Positions 33,315 to 42,583 of a stretch of 64,000 nt of DNA are shown here, one piece after another. The DNA is taken from contig OZ244807.1 of NCBI GenBank assembly GCA_965220185.1, positions 1,054,001-1,118,000 on the forward strand. Reading direction: 5' to 3'. Source of the stretch: Azotimanducus sp965220185 (GTDB taxonomy: Bacteria; Pseudomonadota; Gammaproteobacteria; Pseudomonadales; Azotimanducaceae). A program made the position numbers and the translations under genes. The notes beneath the pieces are model-generated. The model was not told the DNA's origin. It saw nothing but the letters and a program-made list of their open reading frames with translations, and ran no database searches. Numbering within the stretch: position 1 is the first letter of the stretch; every line of letters starts with the position of its first letter.

Positions 33315-33422
33315 TCGCTGGATTCTTCGAACTCTCAACACATTCGATTCTACCTGCAATGCGAGGCACCAGAGACAAGCCAAGTGTGAGATGCTGTTCG
33401 CGTATATTGATATATAAATCGA

Positions 33423-33441
33423 TCCCTCCCTCCCTCCCTCC
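33423..33441. repeat. TCCC tetranucleotide repeat in a gene leader
   Basis: Four TCCC units plus TCC, ending 10 bases before the ATG of the DUF2878 gene. Unit gain or loss would change the leader spacing. Variable tetranucleotide tracts are known switches elsewhere, but at four units this one may be stable. Confidence 0.55.
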
Positions 33442-33451
33442 TACGAGCATC

Positions 33452-34009
33452 ATGTCTTCACGAATTGTCCGCAGCATTGCCAACTTCGTTGGATTCCAAG
33501 CAACCTGGTGGGCTTGCGCCTTGGGAGCGGCGAATGGATACCCGCTGTTCGGGCCGGTCGTTGCCTTGATCTGGCTCTTTATCCATTTGGCAACTGTCCC
33601 GCCTTTGGCTGAAGATGGGCAGATGCGCAGTGCAGCAAGAGCACTGGAGTTGAAGTTGGTTCTGAGCGCTGCGGCGGTTGGCTATGTGTGTGACAGCGTG
33701 CTTGTAGTCGCTGGCTTTATGGAATTTCCTGCAAGTGCGGGGCCTGCCTTGCCGACGACGCCTTGGATGGTCGCGCTTTGGATGGCGTTTGCTGCGACGC
33801 TCCGGCACAGCATGAACTGGATGCGAGGGCGATATCTGGTGGGGATGTTGGCTGGCGCGTTGTTTGCGCCGCTCGCTTATCGGGCGGGCGAGGCGCTCAG
33901 TGCCTTGACGCTTGTGCCAGTGCCATTCGGACTATTCGCAGTAGCCGCCGTGTGGCTTGTGGCTATTCCGATGCTTCTATGGCTGAGGGAGCGGTTCGAG
34001 TCGGGCTGA
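33452..34009 (+). CDS. DUF2878-like membrane protein
   Basis: The 185-residue protein has about five or six membrane helices (FVGFQATWWACALGAANGYP, GPVVALIWLFIHLA, YLVGMLAGALFAPLAYRAG) and resembles DUF2878 inner-membrane proteins of unknown function. ATG 33452 is used. The longer frame upstream would include the TCCC repeat and the divergent promoter. It is divergent from the ATPase-HNH operon and followed by a VapBC pair. Confidence 0.7.
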   Translation: MSSRIVRSIANFVGFQATWWACALGAANGYPLFGPVVALIWLFIHLATVPPLAEDGQMRSAARALELKLVLSAAAVGYVCDSVLVVAGFMEFPASAGPALPTTPWMVALWMAFAATLRHSMNWMRGRYLVGMLAGALFAPLAYRAGEALSALTLVPVPFGLFAVAAVWLVAIPMLLWLRERFESG

Positions 34010-34108
34010 ACGATAATTCGTTCAAGAATTGATATATCTTTCGGTATACTTCAGAAGCTGATTAGCCGTTGATGGCTGATGTGTTCGAATACTGACGGGA
34101 GAGTCCAA

Positions 34109-34351
34109 GTGGAAACCGAGATCGATTACAAAGGTGTTGCAAAGGTGTTTTGGAGTGGGAGAAGCCAGGCGGTGCGGTTGCCCGCCGCATGCCGGTTTGA
34201 GGCGACTGAAGTAGAAATTGTGAAGCGTGGCGAGCAACTGACGCTGAAGCCGCGCGGGAAAGACTGGAGCGTCTTCTTTCGGTCGAAGTCACATGCACGC
34301 CTGCCAGCGCGCGAGCAGTTAGTATTGGAAGAGCGCGAAGAATTACGCTAA
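34109..34351 (+). CDS. vapB: VapB antitoxin
   Basis: The 80-residue protein has the AbrB-like fold AKVFWSGRSQAVRLPAACRF and VEIVKRGEQLTLKPRG, typical of the VapB/STBORF group. I use GTG 34109, which has GGGAGAG seven bases upstream. An ATG at 34079 is in frame but has no such site. The stop overlaps the vapC start (TAATG). The C-terminal LPAREQLVLEEREELR should contact the toxin. Confidence 0.88.
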   Translation: METEIDYKGVAKVFWSGRSQAVRLPAACRFEATEVEIVKRGEQLTLKPRGKDWSVFFRSKSHARLPAREQLVLEEREELR

Positions 34352-34761
34352 TGTTCATGCTCGATACGGATAGTTGCATATTCGTCATGAACCGTCGAGA
34401 TGAGGCTCTCGGTCGCAAATTCGTTGAAAATGCTTCGCAGATTTGTATTTCCTCCATCACCCATTCGGAGCTTTGCTTTGGTGTTGCACATTCCGCGCAC
34501 ATCAAGTGCAATACAGCAGTCCTTGACGAATTTTGTTTTAACCTGGACATTCAATCTTATCCGATAGAGGCTGGTGCCTTCTATGGTCGTATCAGGCATA
34601 CTCTCACCGCACAAGGCAACCTAATTGGCGCTAACGACCTCTTGATTGCCAGCCATGCACTGAGCCTCGGAGCGATATTGGTGACGGGCAACGAGCGCGA
34701 GTTTCGTCGTGTGCCTGAACTCAAAGTTGAAAACTGGTTGCAGCTTGCGCGGTATGATTGA
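34351..34761 (+). CDS. vapC: VapC PIN-domain toxin
   Basis: The 136-residue protein has MFMLDTDSCIFVMN (D5), ISSITHSELCFG (E40), IGANDLLIASHAL (D96) and VTGNEREFRRV, which together form the VapC active site. Compared with the first VapC of this window it is a different subgroup (FitB/VapC of the TGN type). It is translated with vapB by a one-base overlap. The catalytic set is complete, so an active ribonuclease is expected. Confidence 0.9.
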   Translation: MFMLDTDSCIFVMNRRDEALGRKFVENASQICISSITHSELCFGVAHSAHIKCNTAVLDEFCFNLDIQSYPIEAGAFYGRIRHTLTAQGNLIGANDLLIASHALSLGAILVTGNEREFRRVPELKVENWLQLARYD

Positions 34762-34883
34762 AACGGGTCCAGACAAGACCTTCCGCAGGAATCCATGCTT
34801 GTTTATGGGATAGGAAACGAGGTATTCGCGCCGTGGAAGCAGCGAACATGGTTCCGAGCTCCCTTGTGGCAAAGAACTCAATT

Positions 34884-35705
34884 TCAGGCATGACGGAGCG
34901 CTGCTAGCGCCGCCTCAGCGTCCGGCAGCACCCCATGCCAAATCTCAAAACTAAACGCGGCTTGCCAGACGAGCATGCCGAGCCCGTCGCGCGCATCACG
35001 CGCACCACAGCGCTTGGCTTTCGCGCAAAAGGCTGTATCTCCATGCAGGTCATACGAGAGGTCGTAGCACAACGCACCTTTCAAAGAGTCGGAGAAATTC
35101 TGGGAAGCGAGCCGAACTTCGCCCGAAGTCGCACTGATCACCAGATCGAATTCGGTCTCGTCACGGTCGAACGAACAAGCTTCAAGTTGGCCGTTGCTGA
35201 GGTGTGCGAACCTCTTCACCAGTGCCTGCGCACGAGCGAGCGTGCGGTTGGCAACCACGAGCCGCTTCGGTCGCTCGGCGAGCAGTGCAGGCATGGCGCC
35301 CCGAGTTGCGCCGCCAGCGCCGACAACTAGAATCTGAAGTTCCGCGATCGCGAGGCCCCACTGGGTTTTGAGGTCAGCCACCAGCCCTGCGCCGTCGGTG
35401 CTGTGCCCTCGCGTTCTGCCGCCTTCGAGGACGGCGATGGTGTTGACTGATTCTGTCAGCGCTGCGTTGTCGTCAAGTTCGTCCACCCAGGCGGCGGCAT
35501 CGCCCTTGAACGGGGCTGTGACGTTCATGCCGCATCCGCCTGAATCGAAAAAGCGCCGCGCGACTCCTTTGAAATCGTCTTCGGGTGCGAAGAGTCGTGT
35601 GTACTCAAGATCAATCCCGCAGCCGTGCGCGAACTCGGTGTGGACTTGTGGCGAAAGACTGTGCGCGATCGGATGACCGATGACTGCGAAGCGGGGCGTT
35701 TTCAC
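34884..35705 (-). CDS. aroE: Shikimate dehydrogenase
   Basis: The 273-residue protein has the substrate-binding FAVIGHPIAHSLSPQVH, catalytic NVTAPFKGDAAAWVDEL (Lys and Asp), NADP-binding VVGAGGATRGAMPALL and GLGMLVWQAAFSFEIWHG. It reduces 3-dehydroshikimate in the aromatic pathway. ATG overlaps the stop of tsaC by four bases, so the two genes are coupled. The tsaC-aroE-dprA neighbourhood is typical of gammaproteobacteria. Confidence 0.96.
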   Translation of the reverse strand: MKTPRFAVIGHPIAHSLSPQVHTEFAHGCGIDLEYTRLFAPEDDFKGVARRFFDSGGCGMNVTAPFKGDAAAWVDELDDNAALTESVNTIAVLEGGRTRGHSTDGAGLVADLKTQWGLAIAELQILVVGAGGATRGAMPALLAERPKRLVVANRTLARAQALVKRFAHLSNGQLEACSFDRDETEFDLVISATSGEVRLASQNFSDSLKGALCYDLSYDLHGDTAFCAKAKRCGARDARDGLGMLVWQAAFSFEIWHGVLPDAEAALAALRHA

Positions 35706-36280
35706 ACTGATCTCTGGCTCGTGGCGCGTATTATCTCGCCGGTGACGGCATCGCGTATCTCGCTCGGTCCTGTGGCATCGCCAAGGGCACCGGGCAGCAC
35801 CATATCAAGCGCATGCCCGAAATACTGACGTACTCGTAGCGCCGAACGTGCGGGCCGAGCACCTGATGGATTGGCCGACGTGGAAATGACCGGCACGCCA
35901 GCCATATCAATGACGCGTCGCATCTGCGCATGAAGAGGCACCCTGAGCGCGATTCGGTCAGAGTCGCCGCGCGCAAGCTCGCTGATCCCAGTCACGTTGG
36001 TTGCTGGAACAAGCCAAGTCACGTGGCCCGGCCAGGAGGCGAGGACCTCGCGCTGGCGCGCTGACGCGAGGGGCGCGAGCAATGGTCCGGCATCGCTGGC
36101 GCTTGCGAGTGCGACGATCAGCCCTTTGCCGGCGGAGCGTCCTTTCAGCGCGATCAGCGCTTCAATCGCCTGATCATCGAGCGCGTCGCACGCGAGGCCC
36201 CAGACACCCTCGGCGGCGTGCGCAACGATGCCACCTTGGGCAAGGTGCCGCGCTGCCTGCTTCTCGTGAAACCAAGTCAG
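35702..36280 (-). CDS. tsaC: Threonylcarbamoyl-AMP synthase, non-standard start codon
   Basis: The frame reads LTWFHEKQAARHLAQGGIVA, then AEGVWGLACDA, LKGRSAGKGLIV, SWPGHVTWLVPA, VPVISTSANPSG and SEIRDAVTGEIIR, a complete YrdC/TsaC protein for t6A tRNA modification. Between the upstream in-frame stop and residue 67 there is no ATG, GTG or TTG. The best candidate is CTG at 36280, about nine bases after GAGGA, six bases past the purE stop. A CTG at 36289 is also possible. Starting at TTG 36082 would delete the nucleotide-binding N-terminus. This essential gene thus seems to use CTG, or the sequence has an error. Confidence 0.85.
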   Translation of the reverse strand: MTWFHEKQAARHLAQGGIVAHAAEGVWGLACDALDDQAIEALIALKGRSAGKGLIVALASASDAGPLLAPLASARQREVLASWPGHVTWLVPATNVTGISELARGDSDRIALRVPLHAQMRRVIDMAGVPVISTSANPSGARPARSALRVRQYFGHALDMVLPGALGDATGPSEIRDAVTGEIIRATSQRSV

Positions 36281-36285
36281 AAGCG

Positions 36286-36762
36286 TCAGTCCTCGAGCGT
36301 GGCCGTTTCGACCTTGCGCTGCCCTGCTTCACGGTCACTCTTGAGCGCTTCTCTCACCTCTTCATTATGAAGTGCGATGATCTGCGCCGCCAAAAACCCG
36401 GCATTGCGTCCACCATCAACGGCGACGGTCGCGACCGGAATGCCGGGCGGCATCTGCACCGTCGAGAGCGCTGCGTCGAATCCAGACAGTGCGCCGGAGG
36501 CAATCGGCACGCCAATGACTGGGCGCAGCGTGTGCGCGGCCACCGCGCCAGCGAGATGCGCGGCCATGCCAGCGCCACAAATGAACGCCGCGACATCGCG
36601 TGCTTCCGCATCCTTGATGATGCCGCGCACCCGCTCTGGCGTCCGGTGCGCGGATGCCACGTGCGCTTCCGCATGCACACCGAGGCCGCCGAGCACTTCT
36701 TTGGCACGGCGCATGACGCTCCAGTCGTTTTGAGAGCCCATAAGAATGCAGACCCAGGACAT
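36286..36762 (-). CDS. purE: N5-carboxyaminoimidazole ribonucleotide mutase
   Basis: The 158-residue protein starts MSWVCILMGSQNDWSVM and has VASAHRTPERV, FICGAGMAAHLAG and PIASGALSGFDAALSTVQMP in parts, the PurE active site. It acts in purine synthesis. The start at 36762 is chosen because the family begins there. purK, its usual partner, is not next to it. Instead tsaC follows with the stop of purE six bases before the proposed CTG. Confidence 0.95.
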   Translation of the reverse strand: MSWVCILMGSQNDWSVMRRAKEVLGGLGVHAEAHVASAHRTPERVRGIIKDAEARDVAAFICGAGMAAHLAGAVAAHTLRPVIGVPIASGALSGFDAALSTVQMPPGIPVATVAVDGGRNAGFLAAQIIALHNEEVREALKSDREAGQRKVETATLED

Positions 36763-36778
36763 GACGCTCCTTGAATAG

Positions 36779-37792
36779 CTAGTAAGTGGAGGCGCGAATA
36801 TACCCTCTTGCCCCGTTCTCGACAAATCCGGCGAGTTCGAGGTTGAGCAGCGTTGGCAAAAGCGTTTCGGTGTTGAGCCCGGTGCGCGTCAGCAAGACAT
36901 CGAAGGCGGTGTGGGTGAAGTCAAGGGCGTCGAGCACTCGCTGCTCGGTCTGGTCGAGCTTTTCTCTCGAAGTTTCTTCGTGTGTGGTCTCGCGTGTCAT
37001 CCCAAGTGCCGAGAGGACATCTTCGGCGTTCTCGATGAGTGCCGCACCGTCGCGTATGAGCGCATGTCCGCGGTGCGAAAGGTAGCTGCTGACAGGGCCG
37101 GGCACGGCCATCACTTCGCGCCCTTGCTCAAGCGCGTAGCTTGCGGTGATGAGGCTGCCGCTTTTTTCGCGCGCTTCGATGACGAGCGTGCCGAGGGCAA
37201 GGCCGCTGACGATTCGGTTGCGTTCCGGGAAGCGATAGCGTGTCGGGCTGAAGTGCGGCGGGTACTCACTGATGATCGTACCGCCTCGCTTCACGATCGT
37301 GTCGGCGAGCGCGGCGTTTCTGGCTGGATAGAGCTGTTCATGCCCACTGCCGAGCACCGCGATGGTCGGCGATGGCCCTTTAAGTGCCCCGATGTGCGCG
37401 GCGGTGTCGATACCCAAGGCAAGCCCGCTGACAATGGCAAGGCCCGCCTCTGAAAGCTGCTGCGCCATCATGGTTGCGAAGCGTTGCCCGGCGCCGCTCG
37501 CCTCGCGGCCGCCTACAATCGCCAGCGAGTCCATGTGCAGAGACTGCGCCGAGCCTCGCACAAAGAGAAGCAGCGGCGGGTCCGGGATTTCGGCAAGCTG
37601 TGTTGGGAAGCGTGTGTCGTTGATCGCGATCATATGGACACCGAGGCGCTCGCAGGTGCGAGTCACTTGCAGGATGTCATTGCTTGCCCTGGAGATATCT
37701 GGCGGAGCATCAAGGAACCTTTTGCGATCCTTCGCGTTGTTCAGTCTATTGGCGAGCAGGGCGCTGAGCACTCGGATTTGGAAACTAGTCAT
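36779..37792 (-). CDS. dprA: DNA-processing protein DprA (Smf)
   Basis: The 337-residue protein has the Rossmann-like core LAIVGGREASGAGQRFA, IVSGLALGIDTAAHIGAL, AVLGSGHEQLYPARN, GGTIISEYPP and FPERNRIVSGL, and a C-terminal winged-helix part (FDVLLTRTGLNTETLLPTLL). It loads RecA on incoming single strands in natural transformation. ATG 37792 gives MTSFQIRVLSALL. The presence of dprA is compatible with DNA uptake, which could help explain the patchwork of gene fragments in this window (inference). Confidence 0.94.
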   Translation of the reverse strand: MTSFQIRVLSALLANRLNNAKDRKRFLDAPPDISRASNDILQVTRTCERLGVHMIAINDTRFPTQLAEIPDPPLLLFVRGSAQSLHMDSLAIVGGREASGAGQRFATMMAQQLSEAGLAIVSGLALGIDTAAHIGALKGPSPTIAVLGSGHEQLYPARNAALADTIVKRGGTIISEYPPHFSPTRYRFPERNRIVSGLALGTLVIEAREKSGSLITASYALEQGREVMAVPGPVSSYLSHRGHALIRDGAALIENAEDVLSALGMTRETTHEETSREKLDQTEQRVLDALDFTHTAFDVLLTRTGLNTETLLPTLLNLELAGFVENGARGYIRASTY

Positions 37793-37920
37793 TGAGTTTG
37801 GCTTTCTCGGAAAGCACCCATGCAAGCACAGCGCCAAGCGTGCGGTTGGAGAGAAAAACGCAAAGCCTTGTAGGAGACTGTCTATAATTCTCGCCGTACA
37901 GGACTTGATCGCGATTTCTC

Positions 37921-39246
37921 ATGGCGCCGCGCTTGCACATCGTCACCCAGGGGTGCCAAATGAACGAGTACGACTCTGATCGTATGCGCGATGCGTTGCG
38001 GGCGAGCCATGGCTTTGAGGACACCGACGACCCCGCTGAGGCCGACCTCCTTGTCATAAATACCTGCTCGATTCGAGAAAAGGCCCAAGAGAAAGTGTTC
38101 AGCGCTATCGGCAGGTGGCATGCGCTGAAGAAGGCGAAGCCGGAGCTTTTGATTGGTGTCGGCGGCTGTGTTGCCAGTCAAGAAGGTGCGCAAATTCACG
38201 CGCGAGCGCCATTTGTGGACCTGGTGTTCGGCCCGCAAACGCTACATAAGCTGCCGCAGATGGTTGATCAGGCGCTCAAAGAAGATGCGCGTCCAGTGAT
38301 CGATGTCAGTTTCCCTTTCATCGACAAGTTCGACAGCCTGCCTCCGCCCGGCGTGCGGGGCCCGACGGCGTTCGTCACCATCATGGAAGGCTGCAGCAAA
38401 TTCTGCAGCTTCTGCGTGGTGCCCTATACGCGCGGGCTTGAGGTGAGCCGTCCGGTAGAGGATGTGCTGAACGAAGTTCGCGGGCTTGCGGAGCGCGGCG
38501 TTCGTGAAGTCACGCTGCTCGGACAAAATGTCAACGCCTATCGAGGCCCAATCGAAGGCGATGCGGCAGATCTTGCGGAGCTCCTCTACTATGCCGCCGA
38601 AATTAATGGTATTGAGCGCATTCGCTTCACCACGTCGCATCCGCTTGAATTCAACATGAACCTGATCGATGCTTACCGAGACATCCCGAAGCTCGTCAAC
38701 CACTTGCACCTCCCTGTGCAAAGTGGCTCCGACCGTGTGCTCGCCCGCATGAAACGTGGACACACAGTGCTTGAATACAAGGCCAAAATCGCCGCATTGC
38801 GCGACGTTCGGCCGGAGATCAGCCTGTCGTCGGATTTTATCGTCGGCTACCCCGGAGAAACGGACAAGGACTTTGAAGCAACACTGAACCTCGTCAAGAA
38901 ACTTAATTTTGACACTTCGTTCAGCTTTCTGTTCAGTCCGCGCCCCGGAACGCCCGCAGCGTCGCTTCACGACGATACGCCGAGAGAGGTGTTGAGCCAC
39001 CGCCTCGCGATCTTGCAGCGCCAGTTGCGAACGCAGGCTGAAAATCATGCAAAAGCGCTGGTTGGGAGCCGTCAACAAGTGCTGGTCACGGGTCGATCAA
39101 AGCGGGATATAGGCCAGCTTCAAGGCCGAACCGAGTGCAATCGGGTTGTCAATTTTCATGCCGACCAAGACTCGCTCATCGGAGGATTTGCCGATGTCAT
39201 GATTCACGAGGCGCTGCCGAATTCGTTGCGGGGTGCGCTCTATTAG
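37921..39246 (+). CDS. miaB: tRNA-2-methylthio-N6-dimethylallyladenosine synthase
   Basis: The 441-residue protein has the MTTase N-terminal domain (TQGCQMNEYDSDRM, NTCSIREKAQEKV, GVGGCVASQEG), the radical-SAM cluster CSKFCSFC, and a TRAM domain at the end (VLVTGRSKRD, ADVMIHEALPNSLRG). It adds the methylthio group to A37 of tRNAs reading UNN codons. It is divergent from dprA. It ends two codons before a short GC-rich motif that resembles 30474. Confidence 0.96.
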   Translation: MAPRLHIVTQGCQMNEYDSDRMRDALRASHGFEDTDDPAEADLLVINTCSIREKAQEKVFSAIGRWHALKKAKPELLIGVGGCVASQEGAQIHARAPFVDLVFGPQTLHKLPQMVDQALKEDARPVIDVSFPFIDKFDSLPPPGVRGPTAFVTIMEGCSKFCSFCVVPYTRGLEVSRPVEDVLNEVRGLAERGVREVTLLGQNVNAYRGPIEGDAADLAELLYYAAEINGIERIRFTTSHPLEFNMNLIDAYRDIPKLVNHLHLPVQSGSDRVLARMKRGHTVLEYKAKIAALRDVRPEISLSSDFIVGYPGETDKDFEATLNLVKKLNFDTSFSFLFSPRPGTPAASLHDDTPREVLSHRLAILQRQLRTQAENHAKALVGSRQQVLVTGRSKRDIGQLQGRTECNRVVNFHADQDSLIGGFADVMIHEALPNSLRGALY

Positions 39247-39253
39247 AGCGCGT

Positions 39254-39727
39254 TCACACTATGTGCGCTGCGCCGTCGCCTAGACGCCGCATTTCGACGA
39301 CAACTGCCTCTTCACTTGCGCGTTTCAAGTCCTCAGGGAGCGGCTTCCCAGTCGCATCGAGCCCGACCTCATGATAGTCCGCATCTTGAGGGAATATTGC
39401 GAAATAGGTGGTCAAGAGCGACTCAACCACGTCAGGTTTGCCCGCAATCACCTCGGGGCGATACGTTTTGGTGCTTCCGCTTATCCGCAAGGTGACTGCT
39501 TGACCATCCTGAAGGTTCTTCCACCAGCTCGTATCGCGCGAGGTAAAGCAGCGAATGACATCGCCGTCGCGCATGTAGCGAAGCGGCGTCGTGTAACGCC
39601 GACCTGACCTTCGGCCCGTGTAGGTGATGGAAAGCAGGCTCTTGCTGGCAAGTCCGTGCAGGGGCGATGCGAGCAGGAGGCGCACGGCAGGATTAACAAT
39701 GGCAAAGAGGGGTTCTGGGATTTTCAT
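39254..39727 (-). CDS. DUF385-type nitroreductase/quinone reductase family protein
   Basis: The 157-residue protein has SITYTGRRSGRRYTTPLRYMRDGD, TSWWKNLQDGQAVTLRI and the split-barrel pattern of the deazaflavin-dependent/Ddn-like DUF385 family. Its substrate is unknown. It is the last gene after gcvPB on the minus strand, ten bases downstream, and may belong to that operon. Its stop codon falls in the GTTCACACTATG motif shared with 30478. Confidence 0.75.
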   Translation of the reverse strand: MKIPEPLFAIVNPAVRLLLASPLHGLASKSLLSITYTGRRSGRRYTTPLRYMRDGDVIRCFTSRDTSWWKNLQDGQAVTLRISGSTKTYRPEVIAGKPDVVESLLTTYFAIFPQDADYHEVGLDATGKPLPEDLKRASEEAVVVEMRRLGDGAAHIV

Positions 39728-39737
39728 AACTGGGTAC

Positions 39738-41222
39738 TCACGATTGATGCGGCTTTCTCAAGTGAACGCCGAGATCAAGTGTCTTGACTGCCTTGACCTC
39801 GTCAAGCCTGGAGACAGGTGTTGTGTGCGGTGCGTTTGTTAAGATGGTCGGGTCTTTCGCGGCTTCCTCGCGAATCGCGATCATCGCATCAACGAACGCA
39901 TCGAGTTCTTCCAAGCTTTCGGTCTCGGTTGGCTCAATCAGGAAGCATTCCGGCACCAGCAACGGGAAATAGTTGGTAGGCGGATGGAACCCGTAGTCAA
40001 GCAAGCGTTTGGAGAAATCGAGCGCAGTCACGCCGTAGTCCTTGTATTCCTTCTTCAGACTAATGACGAACTCGTGGGTGGCGCGGCGGTCAGGCCATGC
40101 AAGCTCGAACCCGGCATCGGCTAGGCGCTTGGCGACATACGCTGCTGCCAGCACCGCATGGCCGCTGACGCGACGCAAGCCTTCGTCACCCAACAGCCGA
40201 ATGTAGGCGAGCGCTCGGATGAGCACACCGGCATTGCCGCCGAAAGCCGACAGGCGGCCAATCGAACTCGGATGCGCATTGGTTGTCTGCTCGAAGCGAC
40301 CTTCAAGCTCGATTGAGCCATCGTCCTTGTACCTCGCATACGGCATGGGTAAAAAGGCCTTGAGCCGCTCCACAACGCCAATCGGCCCCGCACCCGGACC
40401 GCCGCCGCCATGCGGCGTCGCGAAGGTCTTGTGCAAGTTCATGTGAATGACATCAAAGCCCATATCGGCTGGCCTGACCCTGCCGACAATTGCATTGAGA
40501 TTGGCACCATCGTAGTACAGCAGGCCACCGGCGTCATGCACGGCGCGTGCGATCTCGACAATGCGCTGCTCGAAGAGTCCGCACGTGGAGGGATTGGTGA
40601 GCATGAGCCCGGCGGTTCGCTCCGAGAGCGCTGCCTTGAGCGCCTCTTCGTCTATGTCGCCGGAGGCGGCGAGCGGTATTTCTCGCACCTTGAATCCGCA
40701 CATGGCTGCGGACGCCGGATTGGTGCCGTGTGCCGCTTCAGGCACGAGAATCTCATCGCGTGTCGTCTGCCCTTCGCTCAAGAGGTAGGTGCGCATGATG
40801 GAGAGTCCTGCAAACTCCCCTTGGGCGCCCGCCATCGGTGTCAGCGACACCGCCGCCATGCCGGTGAGTCGCTTCAAATGCGCTTCAAGCTCCATGCGCA
40901 CTTGCAGGAAGCCTTGATCAAATTCGTCTGGCGCGAGCGGATGGCGCCCAAGGAAGCCGGGGTCGAGCGCCACCTTATGCGCTGCCCGCGGGTTGTACTT
41001 CATCGTGCATGAGCCGAGCGGATAGAAGCGCGTGTCAATCGAGAAGTTCTTTTGCGAGAGGCTTGTGTAGTGGCGAACAGCGGTGAGTTCAGCAACTTCC
41101 GGCAGGCCCGGCGGCGAGGCGCGCAAGAGTGCTTCGGGAATATCCAATTGATGATCGCGCATACGCGCCTGCGCCGAGACCTCGCGTGCGCCCTTGCTTT
41201 TGTCGTAAATCGTTCCTGTCAT
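39738..41222 (-). CDS. gcvPB: Glycine dehydrogenase (decarboxylating) subunit 2
   Basis: The 494-residue protein carries the PLP lysine in HMNLHKTFATPHGGGGPG, and GANLNAIVGRVRPADMGFD and NPRAAHKVALDPGFLGRHP in parts. With GcvPA it forms the P protein that decarboxylates glycine. Most gammaproteobacteria have a one-chain P protein of about 950 residues, so the split form is notable. ATG overlaps the gcvPA stop. Confidence 0.95.
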   Translation of the reverse strand: MTGTIYDKSKGAREVSAQARMRDHQLDIPEALLRASPPGLPEVAELTAVRHYTSLSQKNFSIDTRFYPLGSCTMKYNPRAAHKVALDPGFLGRHPLAPDEFDQGFLQVRMELEAHLKRLTGMAAVSLTPMAGAQGEFAGLSIMRTYLLSEGQTTRDEILVPEAAHGTNPASAAMCGFKVREIPLAASGDIDEEALKAALSERTAGLMLTNPSTCGLFEQRIVEIARAVHDAGGLLYYDGANLNAIVGRVRPADMGFDVIHMNLHKTFATPHGGGGPGAGPIGVVERLKAFLPMPYARYKDDGSIELEGRFEQTTNAHPSSIGRLSAFGGNAGVLIRALAYIRLLGDEGLRRVSGHAVLAAAYVAKRLADAGFELAWPDRRATHEFVISLKKEYKDYGVTALDFSKRLLDYGFHPPTNYFPLLVPECFLIEPTETESLEELDAFVDAMIAIREEAAKDPTILTNAPHTTPVSRLDEVKAVKTLDLGVHLRKPHQS

Positions 41223-42580
41223 GTGCCGAGCACCTCGTGGAGGGCTTGGCGGTAGTGTTCGATCTCGGCGCCAGTGCGTTTTTCAGTGGCGCACACCAGC
41301 AGGCAGTCGTCGAGTTCCGGATACCACGACCCAAGTGGAATCCCTGCGAAAATCCCCCAGTCGCGGGCGAGCGCTGCCGAGATTTCGCTTGTCGGACGCG
41401 GCAGCCGAATCACATCTTCGTGAAAAACAGGCCCCGCAAAGCGTCGCTCGACACCGTCCAGGCTGCACAAGGCGTGTGTCAATTGGCGCGTGTTCTCGTG
41501 GCAGCGCGCAGAGATTTCTCGAATACCGCTCGCGCCCATGATCGAGAGATACAAGGTTGATGCCGTAACCAGAAGTCCTTGATTAGTACAGATGTTCGAT
41601 GTCGCCTTGGCGCGCCTGATGTGCTGCTCGCGCGCTTGCAGGGTCAAAACAAACCCGGTTCGACCTTGATGATCTTCAGTGCGTCCGACGATGCGCCCCG
41701 GCAACTGCCGCACAAGCGACTTGCGACAGGTGATGAATCCGTGCGTCGGCCCGCCGGAGGCCATGGGCACACCGAAGGGTTGGCCGTCTCCGCAAACGAT
41801 ATCAGCGCCTTCATCGCCCCAGTCGGCAGGTGCCTTCAGGAGCGCGAGCGACATCGGATTGACAACCGCGATGAGCATGACACCGTGCGCCTTCGCCCAG
41901 CGACTCAACTTGTCCACGTCTTCCAATCGCCCGAACACATTAGGCTGCTGAACGATCAGGGCGATTGGTGGCTCGTCGCTCGGAAGTGCTTCGCCGGTGA
42001 TGCCATCGTCATTCATTGCAAGGGAGCGCAGCGTGATCCCCTGTCCCGATACGCAGGTGTTGACGGCGGCAAGATAATGCGGATGAACGCCGCTCGCTGC
42101 GAGCACTTCAAACCGCTTCGCCCGCCGCGCGCGCGGGCTCGAACGGATTGCCATGAGCACGGCTTCAGCGAGCGCGGTGCCACCATCGTAAACGGAAGCG
42201 TTGGACACGTCTAGGCCGGTGAGGGCGCACATCATGCTCTGGTATTCATAGAGAAGCTGCAGCGTGCCTTGGCTTGCTTCACCCTGATACGGCGTGTAGG
42301 AGGTCATGAACTCGCCGCGTCCGGTGATGTCCCAGACGGCGGCAGGGATGTGGTGGTCGTAGCTGCCAGCGCCCGCAAAGCAGATCAGCTTCGGGTCGCG
42401 ATTGGCGATCTCGGAGAAATCGCGCAAAACATCGAGCTCGTCCTGGCCTGCAGGCAGGCCTTCAATGTGGCTTAGCTGAAGCGCTGGCGGGATTTCGTCG
42501 AAAAGTGCATCGATCTCTTGCTCGCCAATGCGCGCGAGCATGGTTTCGACGCAGGTCTTAGTATGCGGGATGTAGGGCAA
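41219..42580 (-). CDS. gcvPA: Glycine dehydrogenase (decarboxylating) subunit 1
   Basis: The 453-residue protein matches the N-terminal half of the P protein: FAGAGSYDHHIPAAVWDI, FMTSYTPYQGEASQGTLQ, NASVYDGGTALAEAVLMA and GDGQPFGVPMASGGPTHGF in parts. It starts at TTG 42580, just after gcvH, with GAGGA upstream. It works with GcvPB, GcvH and GcvT in the glycine cleavage complex that feeds one-carbon metabolism. Confidence 0.95.
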   Translation of the reverse strand: MPYIPHTKTCVETMLARIGEQEIDALFDEIPPALQLSHIEGLPAGQDELDVLRDFSEIANRDPKLICFAGAGSYDHHIPAAVWDITGRGEFMTSYTPYQGEASQGTLQLLYEYQSMMCALTGLDVSNASVYDGGTALAEAVLMAIRSSPRARRAKRFEVLAASGVHPHYLAAVNTCVSGQGITLRSLAMNDDGITGEALPSDEPPIALIVQQPNVFGRLEDVDKLSRWAKAHGVMLIAVVNPMSLALLKAPADWGDEGADIVCGDGQPFGVPMASGGPTHGFITCRKSLVRQLPGRIVGRTEDHQGRTGFVLTLQAREQHIRRAKATSNICTNQGLLVTASTLYLSIMGASGIREISARCHENTRQLTHALCSLDGVERRFAGPVFHEDVIRLPRPTSEISAALARDWGIFAGIPLGSWYPELDDCLLVCATEKRTGAEIEHYRQALHEVLGT

Positions 42581-42583
42581 GCT

